This document shows positions 9,869 to 18,479 of a stretch of 64,000 nt of DNA, one piece after another. Below the pieces are notes generated by a model. The model had not been told where the DNA came from, ran no database searches, and saw nothing but the letters and a program-made list of their open reading frames with translations. The translations under genes were made by a program, and so were the position numbers. This DNA comes from an uncultured Bacteroidota bacterium (lineage in GTDB: Bacteria > Bacteroidota > Bacteroidia > Bacteroidales > Bacteroidaceae): positions 1-64,000 of the forward strand of contig CAMVLL010000001.1 of assembly GCA_947168315.1 (NCBI GenBank), in the 5' to 3' direction. Each line of letters starts with the position of its first letter. Position 1 is the first letter of the stretch.

Positions 9869-10937
9869 TTATTTCGTTAACGTAGTATTCACTTTTATCA
9901 TTACTTTCGGGTTCTCAGGATCGTTTGTTATCAGCAAGATGCGAGGTACGCTCTTCAGGTCCTTCAGATGCGATCCCTCAACGGTAATCTTCATTTTTGT
10001 TTTCTTACCCGGGGCCAATTCACGTTTCTTCAAGTCAGCTCCAAGTCCACCGTTCAGCACCTGCAAATCAAGGATCTTTAAATTCGATCTTCCGACATTC
10101 CGGATCTCTACTGACAATCTCCGTCTCTCTGATGCCATCAACATATAGTTCCTCTTCAGCCAACTGTATCTTAGGCGGGTTCTGTCGTTCCGACGATGAC
10201 CTGTGACTGAAGTCCGGCAAGTTGATAACAGAAACCGGTATCTCATTCTCCGCTCCAACCACATCGCCTGGGAAGCGCGACAAATAAACAGAGGCAGTTG
10301 TCAGACCGAGTTTTGGAAGTTTCTCACTATCCAAGGTCACTATCATTGTTCCTACCATATTCTTGCCCACCTTCTCAGGTGTTATCTCAGCCGAAAGGTA
10401 TGGAGGAAGATGCATCAACGCCGGTTCGTAGATCTCACCGGTACCATTCATCACCTTGATCTCAAAGGTCGGTTTCTCACCCTTGTTGACATCATCAAAC
10501 TCAATCGATGAATGGCTGAGCCTCAGCGAACCAATCTGATAAGGATAGTTGTTGGCATCCTCGAACACCTCAGTAGCGACCTCACCACGGAAGGCGAGAT
10601 ACACCGGTTTTTCCGAAGCATTGGTATAGACCGCAACATCCTTGTAGAAATGTCCAAGTGTTTTTGCGTCATATACCACACTTATCTCCCCCATTTTCTG
10701 AGGAGCGATCGGTTCCTTGGTCCATTCCGCCTCACTGCATGCACACGAGGGAACCACCCTCTCTATGATGAGGGGTTGATTACCCGTGTTTGTCATCTGA
10801 TAATATACCGTCACAGGTTGTTTCCACAACAGCATACCGATATTCTTATCCTTCGCATCGAACTGTGCGACAGGCTGAGCATGACCTTGGATCATCACGC
10901 AACAACAGAATACCAACCATAGGACCACATGCTTCAT
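9869..10937 (-). pseudogene. DUF1573-like protein, apparently frameshifted near 10124-10131
   Basis: ORF 10068-10991 (signal peptide, ...IQLAEEELYVDGI) and ORF 9869-10264 (...LSVEIRNVGRSNLKILDLQVLNGG...) are continuous halves in different frames; CTCTCT run at the junction. Confidence 0.75.
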
Positions 10938-11005
10938 GAGCGACTTTTTTGAATGAGACAGCAAAGGTACAAAATAATCCAAACCTTGCAAATATTCACC
11001 CGTTA

Positions 11006-11725
11006 TTAACGTCTTCTGCTTGCTGAACCCTGTTGTGAGTTGTTGTTATTATTGGTCGTAGTCGTCTGCTGTTGAGTCTCGCTTCTCGTCTGTTGATTAT
11101 AGTTCGACTGCTGTCTGCGGTAGCTGCTTGCGCTTTGACGCGTATCATTCTTCTGTTGTTCACGTCCACCTCTTACAGCTTCACTCTTGGACTTATTCGG
11201 CTGAGCCGGTGTTCTTGTAGTCGGCATCTGAGGAGGCTGGTTGCTTGGTACGTTCATATAAGAACGTCCTTGGTACGGACTGTAATGATACTGTTTATGA
11301 GCACCCTTATAAGTGCTGTAGACCGTTGGAGCATTTCTGAAATATTTATTCCGCGGATAACGGTTATATACCACCAGCGTGATTGAATTAGACACGCGAT
11401 GTACAGGACGATAGAAGTATTCCAATGCAAGGAAACGCTGATATTGAGCAACTGTCAGCACATACTCCAAGTCATAGTTACGACGCTTCCAGTAGTCGCC
11501 AAAGAAATCTCCATGGTTGTTCAAGCTCAACAAATAGTCCAGGTTGATTTCGTACACAGCATTATACTGGTCCATCGTCAAGTTCAACTCATAAGCCATC
11601 TTATCCGACAGGTACAAAGCCTCTGTTCTCGCACGTGAATAGCTCATTCCCGTATCTTCGTATACGCCACACGACGTTAGAATTGCAGTAAACATTACTG
11701 CCAAAACTAAGATCCACTTTTTCAT
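11006..11725 (-). CDS. Hypothetical lipoprotein with Q/N-rich C-terminus
   Basis: MKKWILVLAVMFTAILTSCGVYED lipobox; low-complexity QQTTTTNNNNNSQQ tail. Confidence 0.7.
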   Translation of the reverse strand: MKKWILVLAVMFTAILTSCGVYEDTGMSYSRARTEALYLSDKMAYELNLTMDQYNAVYEINLDYLLSLNNHGDFFGDYWKRRNYDLEYVLTVAQYQRFLALEYFYRPVHRVSNSITLVVYNRYPRNKYFRNAPTVYSTYKGAHKQYHYSPYQGRSYMNVPSNQPPQMPTTRTPAQPNKSKSEAVRGGREQQKNDTRQSASSYRRQQSNYNQQTRSETQQQTTTTNNNNNSQQGSASRRR

Positions 11726-12017
11726 ATCATACTTATTTTTAAATTTATAATCTCATAAAAATCTCAATCTATTATTTACAAATATACAAAACCATTTTCA
11801 CATATCCAATTTTTAAGTTGATAATTTGACTATTACAACACTTTTTAAGAGGATATTAGTGTTGTATGCGTGGCGACAAATACGCCCTCCCAAAGCATTG
11901 ATTTACAATAAATTAAAAATATTTAAACATGCTGGTTCACAAACTGTACAATAATTAGTCAATTTTTGACACTCGCAACTTGCTGAATCAAAATGAATTA
12001 TCGCAAATGTTAAAGGG

Positions 12018-12053
12018 TTTAGTTCACAGTTTAGTTTACAAATTAGTTTAAAA
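12018..12053. repeat. Three tandem degenerate 12-bp units
   Basis: TTTAGTTCACAG / TTTAGTTTACAA / ATTAGTTTAAAA. Confidence 0.5.
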
Positions 12054-12260
12054 TCGGATGTTTTTTTGATGCCTTACACCTTATCTATGGTATCAATTAT
12101 ATTATATATATTATTATAATTCCTACAGTATACTTAGTATACGTATATGTTATTAAAATAAAAGTAAAACATATGAGTTAATCGCGCGAGAGATTTTTTT
12201 TAATTTAATTTTTTCGTTTATAAGTCTTGTATCCAACACCCCACCTCAAACCCCTCCCCT

Positions 12261-12365
12261 CTTCAAAAACTCGGTGTTTCGCTTCAGAAACTTGACCATT
12301 TGCTTCAAAATCTCGACACTGAGCGATAAATACTTGATTATTGAAACAGAAAACACGATGATAGA
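12261..12365. repeat. Degenerate 21-bp tandem array, five units
   Basis: cttcaaaaactcggtgtttcg / cttcagaaacttgaccatttg / cttcaaaatctcgacactgag / cgataaatacttgattattga / aacagaaaacacgatgataga. Confidence 0.75.
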
Positions 12366-12387
12366 AACAAACGATGGATTAATTCCC

Positions 12388-12458
12388 TGTAGGGGACGAC
12401 CTTGTGTCGTACCGCAAACAATGTACAATCACGGGCCTACACAAGGTAGGCCCCTACA
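12388..12458. repeat. 71-bp imperfect palindromic dispersed element, copy 2
   Basis: TGTAGGGGACGACCTTGTGTCGTACCGCAAACAATGTACAATCACGGGCCTACACAAGGTAGGCCCCTACA. Confidence 0.85.
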
Positions 12459-12487
12459 GAGGACAGAAAGCAAGCATTGCTTTTTCT

Positions 12488-12568
12488 GACACTTTTTGGA
12501 CATTTCCGACTATTTCCGACCTTTTTTGGACATTTTCGGACATCTTCGTACAAAATCGGACATTGCCA
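12488..12568. repeat. Helically phased ~10-bp degenerate array (GACATTTTCG-like)
   Basis: GAC/TAC starts at 12488, 12499, 12508, 12518, 12529, 12539, 12549, 12559. Confidence 0.7.
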
Positions 12569-12840
12569 ATTTTCGCGATATTATCTTTGCAGTACAAAGT
12601 TCATGAACACCAAGCGTTCTTTGACATGTTGAAATCTTAAGAATTTACCTTCAAGCCATGCAAAAAGACTTTTCGAAACTCTTTCTCCCGTTTCACTTAC
12701 TTTTCTCTTTCAAATCACATATAGAGATTGTATCATAACCGATGTTGCAACAAAAATGTTAATTATCACTAAGAAATATAGGTGAGATATATCAATTTTA
12801 TGCATATCTAAAAATAATTTAATATTTTATTTCATTTTTA

Positions 12841-12871
12841 TTGGTTTTTTAAAAATTAATCTATATTTTTG
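12841..12871 (+). promoter_or_regulatory. Putative Bacteroidetes sigma-ABfr promoter for susC/susD
   Basis: TTG at 12841, 20-nt spacer, TATTTTTG at 12864-12871 (TAnnTTTG). Confidence 0.6.
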
Positions 12872-13087
12872 TATCAATAACCCTAATAAGTTTTAAAAAG
12901 ATAAATTTAATATTTAACTAACAATTATTGCCTATGAAGAACAAAACAAGTTAACTGAACTTTAGTCTGTCCAAAAGAAAAACAATTCATACAGACTATC
13001 GACTATCTCCCAAAAATTTAGTAAAATCCTATTTTCAGGAGAACTGAACAATAGGAAATATTAACCTTATCAAATCTAAAAAGTACA

Positions 13088-16000
13088 ATGAACAATGGTT
13101 TTTGTAGAGCATTGACTCTATTGTCATTAATTTTGTGCACGACATTTGCAATCGCGCAACAGAAGACTGTTTCCGGTACTGTTGTTGACCAGTCCGGAGC
13201 GCCTCTCATTGGCGTTAACGTAGTCGTAAAGGGTACTACTACCGGTATCATTACAGATGTTGATGGTAATTACTCTTTGACGGCACCAGCCAATTCTACT
13301 CTTGTTTTCTCTTACATTGGATATAAGACTCAAGAAATTGCAGTCGGCAACCAGGTAAAAATCAACGTTACAATGCAAGAAGAATCAGAGCAAATCGAAG
13401 AAGTCGTAGTCGTTGGTTATGGTACTCAAAAGAAAGTGACCGTAACAGGTGCCGTAGCCAGTGTAACTGGTGAGAAACTGACAGCATCCCCAACTACGAA
13501 CTTGTCTAACGGTATGTTAGGTCGTTTGCCAGGTGTTATCGGCTTCCAGCGTTCTGACGAGCCGGGCGGTGGCGCAACTACCATCCGTATCCGTGGTAAC
13601 AATACATTAGGTAGCAAAGACCCGTTGATCGTAGTCGATGGTGTCGCTGACCGTGCCGGTGGTATGGACCGTATCGATCCTAATGATATTGAAAGTATAT
13701 CTGTGTTGAAAGACGCTGCTGCTTCTATCTACGGTTCTCGTGCTGCAAACGGTGTAATCTTGATCACTACAAAGAAGGGTAAAGAAGGAAAAACAAATGT
13801 ACAGTTCACTGGAAGCTACGGTTTCTCTAAACCAACTTTGTTGCCTGAAATGTGTGATGCTTACGAATACGCTACCATGATTAACGAAATTCAGCCAGGT
13901 GCTTATTCAGATGAGGAGCTGGCTCTATATAGAAATGGTAACGACCCATGGGGACACCCAAATACCAATTGGTACAAAGCAGTTATCAAAAACTTCTCTC
14001 CGATTTACCGTGCTGATTTAAGTATCAATGGTGGTACAAACAAGATGAAGTATTATGTAAACTTTGGTACAAACGGTGAAGATGGTATTTACAAGCACTC
14101 AGCAAACCGCTATGACCAATACGGAATACGTGCGAACTTAGACTTTAAGTTGAGCGAGTATATCAGTTTATCATACGGAACGACCGCTCGTTACCAATAT
14201 ACTCAGTATCCTGCTAAGTCCGCAAGTTCAATCTTCTCTGCTACTCGTCGTAGTAAACCGACATTGCCGGCATATTGGCCAACAGGTGAAGTAGGTCCGG
14301 ATATCGAGTATGGTGATAACCCAGTAGCGACAGCATCAGATGCTGCCGGATGGAATCACCAAAAGAATTACTATATCCAGAACAATGTAAAATTGACCAT
14401 CGATATTCCTTGGGTAAAAGGATTGAAGTTCACCGGAACAGCTTCTTACGATAAACGTTTCTATAACGGAAAGAACTGGAACCAACCAGTAGTATTGTAT
14501 TCTTGGGACGGTGTAACTGAAGACTCATCAGGTTTGACTCCTTATAAAGCTTGGATTTCTGACCCACGTTTAACCCGTACAGATAATGACTTCACTGATT
14601 GGCTGCTCAATGGTGTACTGAGTTGGGATCGCACATTTGGTCGTCATACAGTAGGTATCATGGTCGGTATCGAAGGTCAGAGCAAAGATAGAGATTATTT
14701 GCAGGCTTATCGTCGCTACTTCCCATCAACAGCATTGACCGATTTGGATTTGGGTAGTGTAACCGGTATGACTACTGCAGGTAACTCTTACACAGAAACC
14801 CGTCGTAATTACTTCGGTCGTGTTTCTTACAACTACTTAGAGCGTTATCTGTTTGAGTTCGTTTGGCGTTATGATGGTTCATACCGTTTCCCATCCGAGA
14901 ATCGCTACGGATTCTTCCCAGGTATCATGGCTGCATGGCGTGTATCTGAAGAGCCTTGGTTCAAGGAGAAAGTTAAATGGATGGATTATTTGAAGGTACG
15001 TGCTTCTATTTCACAGACAGGTAACGATATCTTAACAGATGCTGATAGCGTTATTGACCAAAGTATCCAATACCTGAACACATTTGCTTTCCAAGGCACA
15101 GGTTGGATCTTCGGAACAAAAGAGTCACAACGTTTATATCCGTCACGTACACCAAACCCAAGCATCACCTGGGAGCGTGGTACAACTTACGATGTTGGTT
15201 TGGAAATGAAGTTCTTTGACAATCGTTTGAGCATTGAAGGCGACTGGTTCCTCCACAAACGTACAGATATGTTGATCACCCGTGCCGCTTCATTCCCACA
15301 GATTGCCGGTTTCACACTTCCTCGTGAAAACTTAGGTAAGATGCAGAACACAGGTTTCGATGCTTTAATTGACTGGCAAGACAAAGTTGGCGAAGTAGGC
15401 TACAATCTCTCTTTAAATATGTCATATGCTCGCAACAAGGTGACATTCTGGGATGAAATCAATAGCGATGATGTACCTGAATGGCAACGCGCAACTGGTC
15501 ACCCAATACCAACCAGCGGTACATACGCTGCGTTAAGAGACGGTGGTGGTTTGTACTACAAAGCCGATGGCGTATTCAACACTCAAGAGGAATTAGACAA
15601 TTATCCTCATTGGGCTGGTGCACAGTTAGGTGACGTGAAGTTCGTAGATATAAACAATGATGGCAAGATCGACTGGAAAGACCGCATCCGTTCTGACAAG
15701 AACCAGACGCCACGCTTTGTAGCTGGTTTCACCGTAGGTCTGAATTACAAGAACTTTGACTTAATGGCAATGTTCCAAGGTGCAATGGGCGCTGAAACTT
15801 ACATTCAAACATGGTCTGGTACCGTAGGTAATTTCTTGAAAGAATACTACGACCAGCGTTGGACGAAAGATAATTGGCAATCAGAGCATCCACGTACATA
15901 TGAGCGTGAGAATCAATACTGGATTAACAACGCTAACACGATGTTCTTGCGTAACAACGACTACATTCGTTTAAAGAACGTAGAAATTGGTTATACCTTA

Positions 16001-16168
16001 CCTAGGGGTATCAGCAAGATAGGCGTATCGAAGTTGCGTTTCTTCATCAACGGACAGAATATCTTCACGACCTGTGGAGTACCGGGCGACCCAGAAAATA
16101 CTGCTGCCAGCTTCGACTATTATCCACAGAGACAGTACTATAGTGTAGGTTTAACAGCTAACTTCTAA
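13088..16168 (+). CDS. SusC/RagA family TonB-linked outer membrane protein
   Basis: 1026 aa; carboxypeptidase-like N-terminus VSGTVVDQSGAPLIGVNVVVKGTTTG, EEVVVVGYGTQKK, LKDAAASIYGSRAANGVILITTKKG. Confidence 0.97.
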   Translation: MNNGFCRALTLLSLILCTTFAIAQQKTVSGTVVDQSGAPLIGVNVVVKGTTTGIITDVDGNYSLTAPANSTLVFSYIGYKTQEIAVGNQVKINVTMQEESEQIEEVVVVGYGTQKKVTVTGAVASVTGEKLTASPTTNLSNGMLGRLPGVIGFQRSDEPGGGATTIRIRGNNTLGSKDPLIVVDGVADRAGGMDRIDPNDIESISVLKDAAASIYGSRAANGVILITTKKGKEGKTNVQFTGSYGFSKPTLLPEMCDAYEYATMINEIQPGAYSDEELALYRNGNDPWGHPNTNWYKAVIKNFSPIYRADLSINGGTNKMKYYVNFGTNGEDGIYKHSANRYDQYGIRANLDFKLSEYISLSYGTTARYQYTQYPAKSASSIFSATRRSKPTLPAYWPTGEVGPDIEYGDNPVATASDAAGWNHQKNYYIQNNVKLTIDIPWVKGLKFTGTASYDKRFYNGKNWNQPVVLYSWDGVTEDSSGLTPYKAWISDPRLTRTDNDFTDWLLNGVLSWDRTFGRHTVGIMVGIEGQSKDRDYLQAYRRYFPSTALTDLDLGSVTGMTTAGNSYTETRRNYFGRVSYNYLERYLFEFVWRYDGSYRFPSENRYGFFPGIMAAWRVSEEPWFKEKVKWMDYLKVRASISQTGNDILTDADSVIDQSIQYLNTFAFQGTGWIFGTKESQRLYPSRTPNPSITWERGTTYDVGLEMKFFDNRLSIEGDWFLHKRTDMLITRAASFPQIAGFTLPRENLGKMQNTGFDALIDWQDKVGEVGYNLSLNMSYARNKVTFWDEINSDDVPEWQRATGHPIPTSGTYAALRDGGGLYYKADGVFNTQEELDNYPHWAGAQLGDVKFVDINNDGKIDWKDRIRSDKNQTPRFVAGFTVGLNYKNFDLMAMFQGAMGAETYIQTWSGTVGNFLKEYYDQRWTKDNWQSEHPRTYERENQYWINNANTMFLRNNDYIRLKNVEIGYTLPRGISKIGVSKLRFFINGQNIFTTCGVPGDPENTAASFDYYPQRQYYSVGLTANF

Positions 16169-16180
16169 AATTTTACGAAT

Positions 16181-18088
16181 ATGAAGAATAAATTCAAATA
16201 TATATTAATGACAGCCGGTGTTTGTGGTGCAATGAACCTTGTTTCTTGTAGTTCAGACTTTATGGATGTTAAGCCTCATGACCAATATGACCAAGAGGCA
16301 GTCTTTGAGGATGCCGGTTTGACCCAATCTCTTGTTAATAGTATTTATTACTACGCAAAGGATGGAGCTCGCGAGCATACGACTACCGGTTTAACCGATG
16401 ATGCTTACTTTACCCACAACTACGGCCAGATTGCTGTTAATGAATCGACCGTATCAGGAGGTAACTTGCAATGGTACAGTCAATCCAACTGTCCTTTCCG
16501 TTGGGATCATGCATTCACAGGCATTTATTACGCCAACTTAGTTTTAGCTAACATTAATGACGTACCTGATAACGGCAGCGCAAGTCCAAGCGTAATGGAA
16601 GGAGAAACCCGTTTCTTACGTGCTTATATTTACTCTAATTTGCTCCGTGGATTCGGTGGTGTACCTATCATAAAAGACGTTTTCGGTTTGGATGATGCAG
16701 AGGCCGTAAAAGTCCCGCGTAATAGCGTAGGTGAAGTGTTGGATTTCATTATTGAAGATTGCGAAAAAGCATTCAGTTTGTTGCCAGCAACAATGGAAGC
16801 AGGCCGTGCAAACAAATGGGCAGCCAAAGCATTGGAAGCACGTATGTATTTACATGTAGCCAGCGAATTGTACGCCGACCGCACCATCAACACTTTGAAA
16901 TGTAACCAATACGACGGTGACCGTTCTCAATTGTATCAAAAAGCATTAGCCGCTGCTAAGGAGGTTATCAACAGCGGTAAATACTCATTGTTAGATTGTC
17001 GTGCCGGCAGTGTGGAGGAAATAGCAGACTTATATCATCGGATTGCTATTTCTAATAATTCTGAAACTATTTTTGCACGCCAATTCGACTTGACTCGTGT
17101 AACGAACTGGATTGGTTTGCAACACGGTCCTAACGGTTACCACAACTGGTCTGGTACCACTCCTACCAACGACTTCGTTATGTCATTCGAAATGGCTGAT
17201 GGTTCTGTTAGTGATGCCATGACGACCGTAGGTGAAAGAATGGATAGCAACCCATATTTGGGCCGTGAACCACGATTCTACGCTGACTTAGGTTTTGATG
17301 GTAGTATCTGGGGACGTAAACGTGCTGCCGATGGTTATGCATTAGATCCTACACCTCTGGGCAACTTACAATGTGGTGTATACGAATTGTCATCAGGAGG
17401 TAAAGCTGTAGAAGCTGTATACTATCCGGATGCAACAGGTAACCCAGTTAAACTGTGGAGTGGAAACGGAACATATGGTTGCGATACTCGTAAGGGCCCG
17501 ATCGAGGACTGGAACGGTTCTTTCACTTCTTACTATGAGAAGAAATTGATTGATACAACTGTTGACGCTGCTAACTCCGCACAGGTTACTCCATATCCAT
17601 ACATCCGCTTAAGTGAGATGTACTTGATTGCTGCAGAAGCTTGCATCGAATTAGGTCAATTAGACGAAGCTATTTCGTTTATCAACCCGTTGCGCGCTCG
17701 TATCAGCATGCCAGACACAGAAGCGACATTGGCTGTCCGTGGACAATCGAAAAACCAGGCAGACATGCGTGACTTACTTCGACGTGAGCGTCGCTCAGAA
17801 TTAGCATACGAAGATTCTCGTTACTTCGATGTTCGTCGTTGGATGATTGCAAATGTTACTCAGAACAAACCTGTCACGGGTATGAGTGTGTGGGCAACCT
17901 TGAAACCGGGCAAAACCGCATCTGCTCCTTACGTACACAATGAAGATATATGGGACTACCATTATGTGGTAAGCGACCTGTCTTATCGTGAAAATCGTAA
18001 ATGGGATAATAAAATGTATTTTGCTCCAATCAATGTGAACGAAATAAATCGTACAGATGGAATTATCGTTCAGAATCCAGGACATTAA
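16181..18088 (+). CDS. RagB/SusD family nutrient uptake outer membrane lipoprotein
   Basis: Lipobox LVSCSSDFMDVKPHDQ; LRAYIYSNLLRGFGGVPII; YPYIRLSEMYLIAAEACIELGQ; immediately after susC. Confidence 0.96.
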   Translation: MKNKFKYILMTAGVCGAMNLVSCSSDFMDVKPHDQYDQEAVFEDAGLTQSLVNSIYYYAKDGAREHTTTGLTDDAYFTHNYGQIAVNESTVSGGNLQWYSQSNCPFRWDHAFTGIYYANLVLANINDVPDNGSASPSVMEGETRFLRAYIYSNLLRGFGGVPIIKDVFGLDDAEAVKVPRNSVGEVLDFIIEDCEKAFSLLPATMEAGRANKWAAKALEARMYLHVASELYADRTINTLKCNQYDGDRSQLYQKALAAAKEVINSGKYSLLDCRAGSVEEIADLYHRIAISNNSETIFARQFDLTRVTNWIGLQHGPNGYHNWSGTTPTNDFVMSFEMADGSVSDAMTTVGERMDSNPYLGREPRFYADLGFDGSIWGRKRAADGYALDPTPLGNLQCGVYELSSGGKAVEAVYYPDATGNPVKLWSGNGTYGCDTRKGPIEDWNGSFTSYYEKKLIDTTVDAANSAQVTPYPYIRLSEMYLIAAEACIELGQLDEAISFINPLRARISMPDTEATLAVRGQSKNQADMRDLLRRERRSELAYEDSRYFDVRRWMIANVTQNKPVTGMSVWATLKPGKTASAPYVHNEDIWDYHYVVSDLSYRENRKWDNKMYFAPINVNEINRTDGIIVQNPGH

Positions 18089-18102
18089 TTCATAACCTCT
18101 AA

Positions 18103-18141
18103 AAAAGAGAGCACGCTCCAAAGAACGTGCTCTCTTTTTGT
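18103..18141 (+). terminator. Terminator downstream of susD
   Basis: GAGAGCACG-ctccaaagaa-CGTGCTCTC followed by TTTTT. Confidence 0.85.
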
Positions 18142-18479
18142 AATATAAATAAAGGAAGAATCGCTTCTATTATTTTTTTATGTACATACTTTTATCTCAA
18201 ATTAAGGAAACGTCATTCCTCTTCATTACATACATCTCCTCACGCAATTTCTTTCTTTTCATCGTCTAATATAAATCCCATTCAATTATTTAATTCTGCT
18301 TTTTTCTTTTGAATAAAGTCTCTCCAATGTGATGACTCATACTATATTTTAACTCTTAAATTGTGACTTTAAAAGAAAACGTTTATTTTATCACATAAAA
18401 AACACTTTTTTTCTCTCAAAAACGTCGTTTTTTCAAGAAAAACTATTAACTTCATAGCGCCAATTTTAAACAAAGAACC

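Noticed and set aside
10068-10264. Programmed ribosomal frameshift in the DUF1573 gene
   Set aside because: No convincing slippery heptamer or downstream structure seen; mutation or sequencing error is simpler.
10203-10922. Plus-strand ORFs of 102 and 136 aa opposite the DUF1573 gene
   Set aside because: Antisense shadows of a gene with a clear signal peptide and domain.
12261-12365. 21-bp array considered as a CRISPR
   Set aside because: Units are contiguous and degenerate, no unique spacers, no cas genes.
12246-12428. 60-aa minus-strand ORF as a genuine protein gene
   Set aside because: Its start lies inside the 71-bp palindrome and it has no promoter; kept only as a repeat-periodicity observation.
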